64,000 nt of DNA from Neurospora tetrasperma FGSC 2508 (lineage: Eukaryota; Ascomycota; Sordariomycetes; Sordariales; Sordariaceae), in NCBI RefSeq assembly GCF_000213175.1, contig NW_009799179.1, forward strand, positions 5,863,658 through 5,927,657, in the 5' to 3' direction. Positions 1 through 13,241 of the stretch are shown here, one piece after another. The first letter of the stretch is position 1. The number at the start of each line of letters is the position of its first letter. The position numbers were made by a program, and so were the translations under genes. The notes under the pieces were generated by a model. That model worked only from the letters and a program-made list of their open reading frames with translations, made no database searches and was not told where the DNA came from.

Positions 1-423
1 AGACGCTTTTATAATAACTTTCTAGAAAAGGGGATATTCCTTTCAATTATAAGTAAAATACCCTTTCTTTTTATACGGTTTATAATAAACAAGTAACTTA
101 TTTTTATTAGAAGGATAATTTATTTTATTAAAGCAATCTCTTTTATATTTAATTCCGCTATAATAGGCGTCAAAATCTTTTTTAATAGAATTTCGCTATA
201 TATTTAATCCCTTAGTATTTATAGTATTATTAAACATTATTTGAAATTTAGAATAGTTCGTAAGGGTATATACTACTATTTTAGAGGAAGAGGTTATTTT
301 AAAGGAAATATATTACTATTAATATAGCGATTCTATTAGGAATAGGCTTTTATTCTCTCCGTTCCTTCTCTTCTAAGGCCGAATGCTAATAATAATTGCC
401 TCTTTATTTTCATCCTTCGCTAT
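1..423. repeat. AT-rich degraded repeat DNA, unidentified
   Basis: The stretch is AT-rich with almost no CpA or TpG, and every frame is broken by TAA/TAG. This is the same composition as the identified transposons that follow. I recognise no domain, and it ends exactly at the target duplication of the next LTR element. Confidence 0.5.
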
Positions 424-677
424 TGTAACGGGTCTACTAGAGTATTGCACAGCGAGCAGTCGTGTATAGTTGAAATGCTATATTTAATAAAGAGAGTAAG
501 AGAGAAGACTGCACCAGAAGGGTACAGTCGAAAGAAGGTTTTATAGTCGGACGTACGGGCTAGGTAAATATGTGGATCTGACTAATCAGGAGGCTCGCAT
601 CCTTATCGATACAACCCATCCCGTCTTAGTAGACTTAACAAAGCCGAATCTTAATCCAAAGCGCTAGCCCTATAATA
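424..677 (-). repeat. LTR (3' LTR of the 424-2667 element)
   Basis: It is colinear with 2414-2667 over all 254 bp. Blocks such as AGAGAGTAAGAGAGAAGACT and CGTCTTAGTAGACTTA are shared, and most differences are C/T or G/A transitions. This copy keeps several CpA/TpG sites (for example TTGCACAGCGAGCAG) that are TpA in the partner, so the two LTRs were mutated unequally. Confidence 0.8.
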
Positions 678-2413
678 TTACCCCCCTACTCCCCCTTGGG
701 GAGCGCGCTCCACTATATTAGAAAAGACTATCTACACCGCTAAATATACGAAGAATAACTAAAATCCCTCACAACTACTCCTAGCCAAATACCTAACTAA
801 ATAAATATGAATAACAATACTAGAAAAGAAAAATCTCCCTATTTAAACCCCCAAACAGATGCTACACAATCACCTACTCCCTACCCGAATCGGTATTATT
901 ACCCTTATAGAGCTATACCCTGGTTGAGGTACTAAAACTAAATTAGGGGATATTTCTAAATTTTACCTATTTAGGGACCGTTTACCGTACTACTTTAATA
1001 ATCTGTAGTAGAAATAATCAAAATTAAGGTTATTATTTAATACTTTATATCGCTCTACTTTTGTTATTAATAAGAGCTACTATTAAATAAATTTGCTATA
1101 CCTCTCGCTAGAGGCGGCTCTAATAATCCTTATACTTATAAAATATTATACTTACTACCCTTTAACGATTATATATTACAGTAAATATTAATATCCAACT
1201 AACTATATATAGAGGAGTATAATTTAAGGATTTACTATACTGCTAGTATAAAAATAGATTAATACTTCTTACGCTATAGCCTCGCCTCTTCTAATTACTA
1301 AAGATTCCTCCTTTTAAATCTCTAATTAATATTCCTTCCACCGTAGTTTTATTAAGGTTGACTATTAATCTTTACTTAGTCCGAATCTTCCTCTTCTTTT
1401 AAATCGACGTTATTATAACCGTTTAAACCCCCTCTAAATAGCAATTAAACTATATTTATCTTTATAAATAATTGTAAGTACTTTTTAAATTAGTACAATC
1501 TACTACTACAATTAATATATTTACCTTCCTTCTTCTATTTATTCTTCTATTTTTAAAAGACCTCTCTACTCCCCTTTATCTTTATTAGTATAGTATAATT
1601 AATAGAAATATTTATAGGATTACTAGCATTATTATTATTAACTAATTACTTCGAATTTAAAATTGAAGTGAAAAGAAAAGAATTATTATTAAAACGGCGA
1701 AGGTAATTTAATAATAAAGAATATTACTTAAATACGTTAGTTCGGTCAGAGAACAATTATTTCTAATTATTATTTAAAGTAGTAGTAAGTTAGTTAATTT
1801 TAACTACTTTTAACTAAGAATTAATATAGGTATAGTAAAGTATCTCTTCAAATCGAATAAAGAAAATTATTATTAATTCGCCTAACTTCTAACGAAGTCG
1901 GTAAAGTTCTTAACTAGCCCTTCTAACCGCATTAGGGTTACTATATATAAGTTTAAGCTTTTTAATAAATTTTTAGGGAAATCGAAGTGAAGTAGCGAAA
2001 GCGACGAGCAACTTCTTAATAATAAGCGATAAGTAAGCGAATAGGTAGTAGAATTATACTTCTATATTACTAATAGCGGATTTATTTATATACAATTTAA
2101 CTTACATATTTAAAAACTAAGTTTCGAATTCTTTCTTACTCCCTAAGAACTTCTCGAACTAAAAAAGTACCTACTTCTACGCAACGGCGGCGGGCCTTGA
2201 AATAACCTCGGTTAATAACGTTTGGAAGGCGGTTGTAAATTACTATAAACATTCTTAGGGGTCCTAAGATTAAGGGATCGCGGGGAAGGCGGTCGGCATT
2301 ATTATTATAGATAGGGGGAATTGCTAAAGGACGAAAGCGACGGGAGGGAGACTCTTTAAGTGTACCTGTGAAAGAACAATAACGGTATTGCTTAAAAAGA
2401 GGGTCAAATATAA

Positions 2414-2667
2414 CGTAACGGGTCTGTTAGAGTATTGTACAACGAGTAGTCGTATGTGGTTAAAATATTATATTTAATAAAGAGAGTAAGAGAGAAGACT
2501 GTACTAGAAGGGTGCAATCGAAAGAAGGTTTTATAATCGGGCGCACGGGCTAGGCAAATATATGGATTCGACTAATTAGGAGGCTCGCATCCTTATCAAT
2601 ACGACCCATCCCGTCTTAGTAGACTTAGTAAAGCCGAGTTTTAATCCAGGGCGCTAGCCCTATAATA
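2414..2667 (-). repeat. LTR (5' LTR of the 424-2667 element)
   Basis: Partner of 424-677 with equal length and order. It begins CGTAACGGG where the other begins TGTAACGGG, and ends in the same ...GCGCTAGCCCTATAATA. It is followed by GTTAT, the mutated target duplication. Confidence 0.8.
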
Positions 2668-2942
2668 GTTATATTTATTAGAACTTCCAATATAGTAAAA
2701 TTATTAATATTATCCTAGAGTACGCCTTAAATCAAAATGTTTATAATATTTATAGTAATAAAAGTATCCTTACTAAAGATTTTCTTAACCTACGTTTAAT
2801 ACTATTAATATTAATTATACGTAGATTATTAAATATAATTATATAATTTTTCGTTATTAATATTCTAATAGCCGTTCGGATTATTAAATTTGATTTTTTT
2901 AGCCGAGGGTTATTAATATAACCGTCTTCGTATTTTTATTTA

Positions 2943-3145
2943 TATTATAGGGCTGGCGCCCGGATCATAGACTCTAGTCTCTAGAACCAGAGCTATCGTT
3001 AGCTATAGTAGCGCAGAGCGCGCAGCCCTGATAAAAACCTTTTAACGCCAGTAGATCCGCATTTTAAATAGACTTTTCCTTCTTTATAGAACCTTAATTA
3101 AACTATACGATTAGTACCCGTATTAACCGTACTATCTTCGTTATA
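2943..3145 (+). repeat. 5' LTR of the 2943-18639 chromovirus
   Basis: It is 203 bp, starts TATTATAGGG and ends TTCGTTATA. It aligns end to end with 18437-18639, and in reverse with 50907-51109. Ancestral ends were probably TGTTA...TAACA. It is more heavily RIP-mutated in its 3' half than its partner. Confidence 0.85.
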
Positions 3146-4433
3146 TTAGATATTATTAATCTAATAGAACTAATAAATTAAAATATACTACCATTATAGT
3201 AGTAAGGGTAGTAGTACGCTATATTAAACGTAGAAGAAGAAGTGTAATAGGCCGAAGCTTAGCGAATAAAGAGAGAGAGGGACGATTTTATTAAAAGTAT
3301 ATTTACGAATATAACGTTCGTCGACGCTATTAGAACTGCTATTAGTACATCGCTTACAATTTAAAGAATATAAGGCAATCCCTAAGCGTTCGTTTAAGCG
3401 ATTACCTATATAGTTATTATTACCTTTAATATTATAATTAATATTATTTAAGAAGCTGCCCTTATTACTACTCTTAATATTAAATGTAAAAATATCCGGT
3501 AGCTAAAATAGGACGGATTTACTTTAACCTTTTCTTTATTCCTTATGTAATTACGCTTTATATACGAAGAAAAGAGAATAATTAGAATAATTTCTAATAA
3601 TAAATTAGAATAGCTAATACTATTTAATACGCTCCTTAATAATAAAATAATTAAAGTAGAGGCTTTTCAATACTATAGTTACATTAACGATTCTTACTAA
3701 CCTATTAATTAATTTAATTACTTAAAATTATTTTTTAGTAATAAGAATATGAAGTAGTTTGTATTAATTTGTTTATAAATTGTTTATTAATGTAAGAATT
3801 AGAATTTCGCTAATTTCTTCCCGGTTTTTAAAAAGAACCTAACGAAGGTAAGAGGTCTAATATAGGAAGACGAATTCCGACTCGCCTAATTAAATACCTC
3901 TATATTTAATACTCTATACAATTAATTAATTTTAGTCTATATATTTAGGATTTATAACTAATATATAAAATATTTAAAAGATATTATCTAATAGTTCGAA
4001 ATAAACCGAACCTTCCGTAAACTTAGTGGGAGTAATAAGGGGGCCGCTAACCGCTATTAGAAATCTTTCCTCCAACGAGAATAAATTATAGATTTACTTT
4101 TAAAATATATTAACGGCGATATACTTATAGCAATAGGCGCTACTAAAATTAAGAGCGAAAATTATAATAAGGACGCTAAATATATTAAATAAGTCTTTTA
4201 AAAGAAATATAATAAATAACGTTTAGCTGGACTTTATTTATATTATAAGGCTAGCGGGTATATAATTAACGGTTATATATATAAACCGGCCTAGCGTTCT
4301 AATAGTATTAATATTAGAATTACTAAATTTTAAATCGAACTATTATTGGAAAATACTAAAGATTTTTCCCCGGAGGGGTTGGAAAAAGAATAGCTCCTAT
4401 ACAAAGCCGGGTATAAGAATAAATAAGAGTATT
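3146..4433 (+). pseudogene. gag region of the chromovirus, RIP-degraded
   Basis: It lies between the 5' LTR and the first N gap. Pieces of a basic, glutamine-poor reading frame remain but are broken throughout by stops. The position relative to the LTR and the pol genes is the main basis for calling it gag. No intact zinc knuckle could be read. Confidence 0.5.
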
Positions 4434-4565
4434 NNNNNNNNNNNNNNNNNNNNNNNNNNNNNNNNNNNNNNNNNNNNNNNNNNNNNNNNNNNNNNNNNNN
4501 NNNNNNNNNNNNNNNNNNNNNNNNNNNNNNNNNNNNNNNNNNNNNNNNNNNNNNNNNNNNNNNNN
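4434..4565. other. Assembly gap (132 N)
   Basis: Run of N inside the chromovirus, between gag and protease/reverse transcriptase. No sequence information. Confidence 1.
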
Positions 4566-6249
4566 TTTGAACTTCCCGGGTCCTATAGAAATAAATACTA
4601 ATTAAAATCTTTATTACTATTAATAATAAATATTAATTTTATACCTTTATTAATAAAGGTTATTAATACTATATTACTATTAGTAAGAGAGTTATTGAGA
4701 AGTTAAAGATTCTAATAATCCTAATTCTCCGGAAATAGGTTAGAAACGCCTCTACCAAAATAGAGGGTATAGAAATTAAGGGTATCGTTTATTTTAAAAT
4801 AAATATCTATAGTTACAAATTAATTATTTGCGCTTACGTAGTCTCTAAGCTAGAATTCCTTATAATATTAGGAAAATTATAGTTAATTACAATAAAAGCC
4901 TATTTAATTTTATATAAATATAGACTTTAATATTGGGCAGTTAGATATTAAATTTTATATTTAGGATATATACCCGAAGGGTCTTCCCTTCGCGCTATAG
5001 AAATTAGAGAAGCTATTTATTATTTAAATACTATCTTTATAACTATATTAAACCGGATTAAGAAAGAGAATAGTAGAAAAGCTGCGGAAGTAGCAATATT
5101 TATTATTAGCCTACGAAATATAGAGAAGGTTTTTAAGCCTAAAATCAATTTAATTAACGAAGAACTAAAAAAAAGGATCCTTATTAATATATACGATTTA
5201 CTTTATATATAGAAGTAGTTAGAGGCCGATAAAATAAACCCGTATCGCTCTAATATTAATTATAAAGTAGAGGTAAAGAAGGATAAGAATAGTAAGGAAA
5301 TACTATTCCCTTATAGACTATTCTATAGTATATTAAGAAATAAATTCTTAGTATTGAAGAAGATACTTAGAGACCTCTTCGATAAAGCGTTTATCCGCGC
5401 TAGTAACTCCTCAACTATAGTACTAATCTTCTTCGTTCGGAAATTAAATAGAGGCTTACAATTTTACTATAACTATTAAACTCTAAACATTATTACGAGA
5501 ATTAACCGTTATCCGCTACCTTTAATTAAAAAGACCTTCCGTATTATAATTGAAGTAAAATAGTTTACTAAAATAGATATAGTATAAGCGTTCTATAAAA
5601 TTCGTATAGTAGAGGGAGAAGAAGGGAAGACGGCCTTCCGTATATAATATAGCCTTTTTAAGTAGTTTATAATACTATTCAGGTTATTAAAAGCTTTAAC
5701 GACTTTTTAATAGTATATTAATAGTATTTTTAGTAATTACTTTAACGATTTTACTTTAACTTATATAAATAATATACTAATCTTCTCGTTTAGATTAAAG
5801 AAAGATTATTTAGAGAAAGTTTATAAGGTAGTAGAGTAGTTAGCGATAATTAAATTCTATTTAAATCCTAAGAAATACAAATTTACTATTAAGAATATAA
5901 AATATCTTAATTTTATAATCGTTATAAATGTAGGCATCTAAGCGGACCCTAAGAAAATTAAAGCAATTATAAATTAGGAAGCCCTAACGTTATAGAAAGG
6001 GGTAAAGAGCTTTCTAGGCTTTATAAACTATTATTATATATTTATTAAAAACTTCTCTTTAGTAATAAAACTATTAATAATATTTATAGGGAAGGAGGTC
6101 CCTTTTGAATAAATTACTAAGTATAATACTACGTTTTAATAATTAAAAAAGCTATTTACGGAAGCCCCTATCCTTATATAATAGGACCCCGATTTACCTA
6201 CATTTTTAAAAATTAATTATAGCGGTTATAGGCTCGGCGGCGTCTTTAC
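4566..6249 (+). pseudogene. Chromovirus pol, first part: protease, reverse transcriptase, start of RNase H
   Basis: The + strand frame reads as gypsy pol with RIP stops. Around 5210-5560 it gives the segment that leads into reverse transcriptase (NPYRSNINYKVEVKKD, then GLQFYYNY and RINRYPLPLI). The catalytic YxDD box is at about 5758-5790, now YINNILIFS with both Asp codons turned to Asn (GAT to AAT), a RIP-type G-to-A change. RNase H begins near 6190 (YSGYRLGGVFTQ) and stops at the GTAAG target site where another element inserted. Coding continues at 13509. The same region, less damaged, is on - at about 54600-55560. Confidence 0.85.
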
Positions 6250-6254
6250 GTAAG
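6250..6254. other. Target-site duplication GTAAG (left copy)
   Basis: GTAAG here and at 13504-13508 bounds the nested element. Removing the element plus one copy rejoins the RNase H frame of the outer chromovirus. Confidence 0.9.
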
Positions 6255-6516
6255 TATTACGGGCAAAGGGTAGATAGTAGATATAAATATGCGTAATTGT
6301 ACGAAGGAGAAAGGAAGAGAAGTACAGCCGAATACCTAGAAGGCTGGCCTTATAAAGGCGACCGCCGGCGGGTCTACGGACCCGTATTAAATAACGCTCC
6401 AGCTAATCAGCTGCCGGCAATAACCGGACTACCGGTAGTAATAATAGCGTATAGTAATTTTAGAAGCTACTATACGTTAGTATTAAATATAAAGTATATA
6501 GGCTAACCCTATAATA
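6255..6516 (-). repeat. 3' LTR of the nested gypsy element
   Basis: 262 bp, ends TATTACGGGC...CCCTATAATA. It is fully RIP-mutated: its last 130 bp read TpA where the partner LTR reads CpA/TpG. A hairpin (CGGGTCTACGGACCCG) is kept at about 6370-6385. Confidence 0.88.
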
Positions 6517-6559
6517 CTTCCCCGGACTAAAAGAAATTATATAGTTAATTAATATTATA

Positions 6560-9500
6560 TAAAATAATAGAAATCCTTAATAAACGAGTAGTCTACTCTC
6601 GAAAAGCCGTTATTAATAAGTACCATTGTAACCTCCGCTATAGAATTAGAGCTTCCCGCTCTACCTCCTTCTCCCTTCCGTAATTTCCCTCCGTCTCTAG
6701 CCGCCTTTATCTCCTTTCTACCGCCGTTTAATCCGGGGGGTATAATATATTAAGCTAACTATTATAGAAAGCCTATACAACGTTGGGGGCTATAGATATA
6801 TCGGCGTATTATTACTATAACGGCGTATATAGGGGTACCTAAACTATAAAGTATTTTTAACAATCTTTATCGTTCTTCCGGTATCTATCGATTCTCTTAA
6901 ATTCGTATTCGATAGAGTCCTTCCTATTATTAATCCTCCTTATAGTCCAGCTATAATTAATACGAACGTCCTATTCCTCTATAACCGTTTGCCCGGAGAA
7001 ACTTTCCTCGTCCTATAATTTAACTTTACTAATATAAAATATTAGGTTATATTTTATATTTAATTAGAAGTTTAAACGTTACCCGATAGCTAGCTATCCG
7101 CCTTAAAGATTTTAAACGGGCCTTCGAAGAGGGGTAAAAATTTAGTATAGGGTCGGCTAATATTAAGATTTTTAATATTAAGAAGGACTTTATCTCCTTC
7201 TTTATATTTCGGCGCGTTTAACTATTAAATATTTATATTATTTTTATAACGTTATTATACTTACCGGACTTAATTCGTAATAAAGTTTAAGACTTTTTAA
7301 AATTGGTTAATTAATTTATTAATTTTAAAGTACTCTATTTATTATATTACTAAAGCTCTAGTAGGTAAAATTTCGCTGGTTCAATATTTATACGAGGGTA
7401 GAAACTATAATTAGTAAAGAAGGAGGAAATATTTATAGTCTTAAAAGCAAAATTATTATTAACGAACTCCGTAATTAATAACTAATCTACCTAATTGTCC
7501 TAAACCTAATTAATATAGAAGCAGAAATATTTTTCTATTTCTATATTAATATATTCGGTTTGTCCGTTAGTAGTAGGGTAAAAAGCGGAGGAAGGCTTAA
7601 ATACAATTTCTAACTGCAATAAAAGCGCCCTCCAAAATTATAAAATAAATTAAATACTATAATTAGAAATAATAAAGTTTAGTAAACTATAAATACTATA
7701 AACTTTCTTAATAAAGCGCTCTATTAATTCTTTTACTATTAAACCGACGGTAGGAATATAGTACTTTATTTTAATAAAATAATCAATAATAATAATAATA
7801 TACTTAAATTCCTATTTATAATACAAATAGAGTATAAACAAGGTAATATAATCAACCGAAATATCCTTCTATAGCGCGAATAATATAGCTAACAATTTTA
7901 AAAAACTATAGGGAGTATATTACAATCGCTTAAACTTAGCGTATACTAAATACGTTTTATAATATAATTTAATAGTAGTATATATTTTAAATTAAAAGAA
8001 AGATTATAATAGTAATAAATAGGTCTTTTTATAATCCAAATACCCGGTAGAAGGCAAATTATAAACGCAATAGAAGAGCGAGAAGTAAAGTTCTATATGA
8101 GTAAAATTAATAAGGACAGCGCTATAAAAATACGCTCGTCCCTAAATTACTCGGTATTTAATAAAAGGAACCTTCTTTATATAATTTTTAACTTCTTTAA
8201 ACTACATTCGATAGTTAGGGTCCGATAAATAGGCGATAACGTTTTAGAGAATCGTCGACTTCTTATAGCCTTCCGCTACTAGATTATTTATTAATTTCTT
8301 ATTTAGAGTCTTTGATTCGTAAATATATTTAATACTAATAAGGATTTCTTTACCTCTACCTTCTAAAACGAAGGCTCCGTTAACGAAGATATTCTAATTA
8401 AATAAAACTTTATTTCTAATTAAAAATTATTCGTCAGTTTTATTTTTAAGTAAATCTTCTAACTTCCTACTTAGCGCGTCGGGACGTACTTATAAGGATC
8501 TAGGGCGGTACTTAATTATAAAATTAAAATAGGAAAGAAATTAAAATTATTATATATAATAGAAGGTAAATTATTTATTAATTATAAAAGTCTTTAAATT
8601 CTTATAGTCGGTAAGGATTTTAAAAGGTTTTTAAACTCCTTCTAATTTAGAATACTACTCCTTAAGGGCTTTAATAATAGCTAATAACTCTTTATTATAA
8701 ATATTATAATTATATTCTACTAAAGAATATTATTAACTAAAGTAGGTAACTAAATATAAAATACCCTCCTTGTTATATTAGGATAGAATACTATTATAAA
8801 CCCAATTTAAAATATTTATTTTAATAATAATCTATTTAAACTAATCGTAAATCCAAAGTACTAAACCGCTATTAAAAGTCTTCTTAAAAACTTTAAATAA
8901 CTTTTAATAATAATTAATTTACTATCAATCTGCCGATTTCTTTATTAATTCGTATAACGGACTAATAATAATTGAGAAGTATTTAATAAATTACTAGTAG
9001 AAATTAATAAAACCTAAGAAACGCTATAGCGCTCTTTTAGTTTCTAAAACTTTCTAAATCTCAATAGCGGATACTTTATTAAAGTCTATTTCGAATCCTC
9101 CTAAGGTAATAATTAAATTAAAATACTTTATTCTTATAATATAAAATTCATACTTATCAATATCAATCTATAGTCCCACTCGAATTATCCGTTTTAAAAC
9201 CTCCCTAATATAACTTTTATAGTCTTTTTCATTGTCCGAATAAATTAAAATATTATTAAAATACACTATTATATATATACTAAAGATATTATATAAAACG
9301 TTATCAATATAATTCTAAAAAATATTTAAGGCGCTTTAAAAGCTGAACGGGCAAATAATAAATTCGTAAAGACTGAAACGGGTAATAAAAATAGTAAATT
9401 ATTTATATTCTTCCTTTACGCGGATCCTATTAAATATAGTAATTATATCGAACTTAATAAAAATCTTTATTTAGTAAATAGTATCGAGGGTCTCTTTAAT

Positions 9501-10700
9501 TAATAATAGTGGGTAACGCATTTTTAATATTAAATTATTAATATTATAGTAATTAATATAAATACGGACGCTGCCGCCTAACTTCTTTATTAAGAAGATA
9601 GGGGAAGCGGCTATGGACTATAACGGACAAATAAATTTCTTCTTCAAATTCTTATTAATTTACTTTTTAATAATAATAGCTTCGATCGGGGATATACAAT
9701 ACAACCGCGTATTAAGAGGGGTTACTCCCAACTAAAATTCGATCTTATAATCGTATAAATAATAAAGCGGAATTTCTTTAATTAAAGAAGGGAAGAAAGC
9801 TATTACTTTATTAATATATTATCGTCCCTCTAACTTCTTTAGGATAGTAATAATCTTATCCTTTATTTTAATTAAATAATCGGTTTTATCGAAGAACTTC
9901 TTTATATCCTTATTAGAAATCTTAATTAAATATATACACCGGATTACTTCTTTATAAAGTAGCGTATCTTTATCGAAATTGCCGGTAAAATAGATTGCTT
10001 TAATTAAAATCGCCGCTTCCTAAAATTCTTCTAATAAATAGTCACTAACTAAATCGTTAATAAAAAAGTAAAGAAGGGGGAAAAGACTTTCCTTATATTA
10101 TTATTTATTACTATTTATAATATTAATAATTATCCTTTCAGTTAAATTTATATTCCGGACCTCCGCTATAGCAATTAGCCTCTTAATTTCGGTATAGTTT
10201 GTAATATATAGCTATAATTGCTAGGATTCGTAGACGAAATTAAAAATCGCCGTATTAAATTCTCTAATATTACTTAGTTTAATAGAAGAATCCTTATTAA
10301 AACCATAGTAATAGTAGGCTCGGGAGCGTTTTATACCTATAGAAACGCATTAGCTATTAAAATAGATATAAAGGTTATAACCTACTAGGTTCTTAATTTT
10401 AATTAGAAGGGTAATTATATTTATAATACTAACTTTAAACCTAGCTCTATTAATTATAAATACTTTAATAGGGGTAAAAATAAATTAATAATTAATTTAG
10501 AAAATAGTTAAAACTATATTAATATTCCTTATTATAGAGAACGGTAACGTTAATTCTATTTAAATAGAACTAATAATTCCGCTTCTTAATATAATTACTA
10601 TTAATTCTACTTAAATAGAACTAGTAATTCTGCTTCTTAACGTAGGTGTTGCTAATACTGGTATTTCTCTAATAAGGCTAATAGCCCTATTCCCTAGAAA
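6560..10700 (-). pseudogene. pol of the nested gypsy element, RIP-degraded
   Basis: Read on the minus strand, the reverse transcriptase YxDD region falls near 9230-9275 (VYI..., then ...FIRTM, matching the family pattern VYLDDILIYSDN). RNase H and integrase follow towards 6560. Stops occur at nearly every former Gln and Trp codon. No product is possible. Domain limits are approximate. Confidence 0.75.
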
Positions 10701-10899
10701 TATTATCAGTACTAATACTTTAATAAGGCTAATAACTCTACGCTTTAGAGCCGGCCGGGGAATTAGGGCAATTTTACTATAAATAACCGCGACCGAAACC
10801 CGATTAATAAGGGCTTTCGGAACCGCCGACTAATCTTTAAAGAAATTAGTAGGCAAATAGCGACCTCTATATATAGGATTAATAAAATATATACTATAC

Positions 10900-13241
10900 T
10901 AATTGTAATCGATTTTAAACTTATAATATTATATTTTTTAGAAAATTTAAAATAATCGGGTAATTTTTTAAAATATTATAGATTAAGAAAGTAATTATCC
11001 CATTATAATACCTAATACGAAATTTAGCTATTACTCCTTCGGAAATAATACCTTTAACTATTCTATTAGCAAGAACGAACTTTTTTATATAATAAAGGCA
11101 AAAATAGAGAAGGTTATACTTAATAATAAAAAAGCGGTCGATAAAAGCGAATATAAAGTAGTTAGAATTAATAAAGAAAATATAATAGTCTTTATACAAT
11201 TTAATTACAATATAAAAAAATAAGAATATTAAATTTAGGAAAGTAGAATTATCTAACAATTATATCCTAACCTTCTCTAAACCCTTTAATTCCAAAGAGT
11301 TTAAAACTTATCTCTATAATAATAATAAAAAAGGCTTTTATATACGATTAAGTATAAAAACTAAGCGTTTTCCGGCTTATTATAATATTTATTATTAGCG
11401 GCGGTAGTAGCGGGGGCTATAATAGGAGTAGTAGTGGCAATAGCAGGCGCAACCTCAGTAGTACAAACTTCCTCTTTATTATAATAACTTTTACCTCTAC
11501 CCTTACCCTTATTCCTCTTACTTTTTTTATATTAAAGGCTTTAAGTACTATAATTAATAAAAGCGAAATAATTATAGGTAATATAACTATTTCCGCCGCA
11601 ACGGCGGTATTTACTATCGTAAGTACGCTAATTAAAAATATTTTTATAAATAAAAACAACGAAATTAATAGAGTCGAAATTTATTTTATTACTACCCTAA
11701 CTAATAGGGACGTTGTTAGCGTTATAGGAATTAGAAGCACTACCTATATTAATATTAATATTACCGGAACTTCTACCGGCAGGAGCATTATTACTAAAAA
11801 TATAAATATTTATTTTATAACAATAATCGGCATCCTCCAAATTACCGGCTACAATACAGTAAATAATAAACTACTTCTTAAAATTACTAACTTTAGGAAG
11901 GTTATAGTATATAAAGGTATTATAGAAGTATTTATTAATTTTATTATATAAATAATAGACTTTTATAAAATTATCGAAGCTATAGAAATTTATTAAATCA
12001 GTAAACTCTAGCTCAAACTCCGCAAAAGATATATTCTTTATAAAGAACTCTTCGAAACGACGGTTAGTATTTATCTTTAAATTAACGTTCTAAAAACGGG
12101 TAATTAAATATTCTATAAATTTAGTACCGGTCTTCTAACGTTAAGAGTCTATATCTCCTCCTCCCTAAATAATATCCAAATTATTCTAAATACCGGATAA
12201 GATTTCGGGGCCTAGTAGTATAGCGGTACGAATAATCTTAATATCTTTATTAATATAGAAGAGGGGGTCGCATTTCTATTAGAATAAAATATAGAAACGC
12301 TATATTTTAAAAATTTTATATTTGTAAGCGTTACTAATATTCTCCTTACTAGTAAAAATCGGCGGGTTCTCTATAATTTATTTTAACAACAATATCTTAC
12401 TAGTACTAATACTAATTATTTTAATAAAGTTATCATATAGGGATTGAATATTAATATTATAAAATTTGAAGGCGACGTAGTTTGTATTAAAATTATTATA
12501 TTTCTTTTAGAGAGTATAAAATTCAATTATTAAATTAAAGTAATCGAAGTTCTTTTAATCAAAATCGTCTTAAACTTTAATAGCTACTATATAAATAGTT
12601 TTCAATTCGTCTTCGCTATATTCGAAATCGATAGTAATATTTTTGTATTAAGCGAAGTTATTATAATAAAGGCGACCGAACGGGGCGATAATTGAACGGA
12701 AGGCAGAATTTTAAATAATAATATTAACTACGTTGAGGTAAGCGCGAAGAATAGTTTTCTTCTCTTTATTATTATTAATATTAATAAGAAAGTCGTTAAT
12801 TACTATTGAAGGAAGAAGTTCGACGAATACAATTAATAAATAGTAATGTTAATAGTATTAATAATTTCATTAAATACTTTATAAATATTATTCAAATTAA
12901 ATAGTATACTCCTAGGAGGGGCACCGAAATTAATAAGGTTATTAGTACTACTAACGGGAGAGAAGGATACGTAATCGCTACTTTTATTATAAAATATAAA
13001 AAAGGTAATCGTACGAAGTAGTCTCTTATCCTTTAAATAAAAAGTATTTACCCTTATTTATTAAATAAAGGGAGCGAAACTATAATTATAACTATTATAA
13101 TTACGACTATTAATATTAGTATTAGACTTAGTAGTTCAGTAAACGAGGCGGTTCCTATACGCGCGTAGATTGAAAATTAATCGCGCGATAAAAGAAAATA
13201 GGTTTGTATTGTAAATGTAATAGTTAAAAAGTATAATTAAC
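10900..13241 (-). pseudogene. gag and leader of the nested gypsy element, RIP-degraded
   Basis: This lies between the 5' LTR (13242) and pol on the minus strand. Two short open stretches survive (11259-10921 and 11659-11417), but they are low-complexity, Leu/Ile-rich readings typical of chance frames in AT-rich DNA. The gag assignment rests on position. Confidence 0.5.

Larger units (their letters stand above)
424..2667 (-). mobile_element. Short LTR retroelement, probably non-autonomous, RIP-mutated
   Basis: Two direct repeats of 254 bp (424-677 and 2414-2667) bound a 1.74 kb interior. The 5-bp flanks GCTAT (419-423) and GTTAT (2668-2672) match except for one C/T transition, as expected for a target-site duplication that later mutated. 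The LTRs end in ...CCCTATAATA, a likely RIP form of CCCTGTAACA. Read on the minus strand, a purine-rich tract ending GGGGGGTAA abuts the LTR at 678, which sets the orientation and resembles the tract of the large gypsy elements here. No reverse transcriptase, protease or integrase could be read in the interior, so it may have relied on a relative for its enzymes. Alternatively its coding part is too damaged to recognise. Confidence 0.75.

Noticed and set aside
6297-6506. 69-codon open frame on +
   Set aside because: It lies wholly within the 3' LTR of the nested gypsy element; its partner LTR has a 66-codon opening on the other strand (13484-13284). Both are chance openings in hairpin-rich LTR sequence.
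10921-11659. Two minus-strand openings of 112 and 80 codons
   Set aside because: Leu/Ile/Lys/Tyr-rich readings inside RIP-degraded gypsy DNA, with no domain and flanked by stop-riddled frames.
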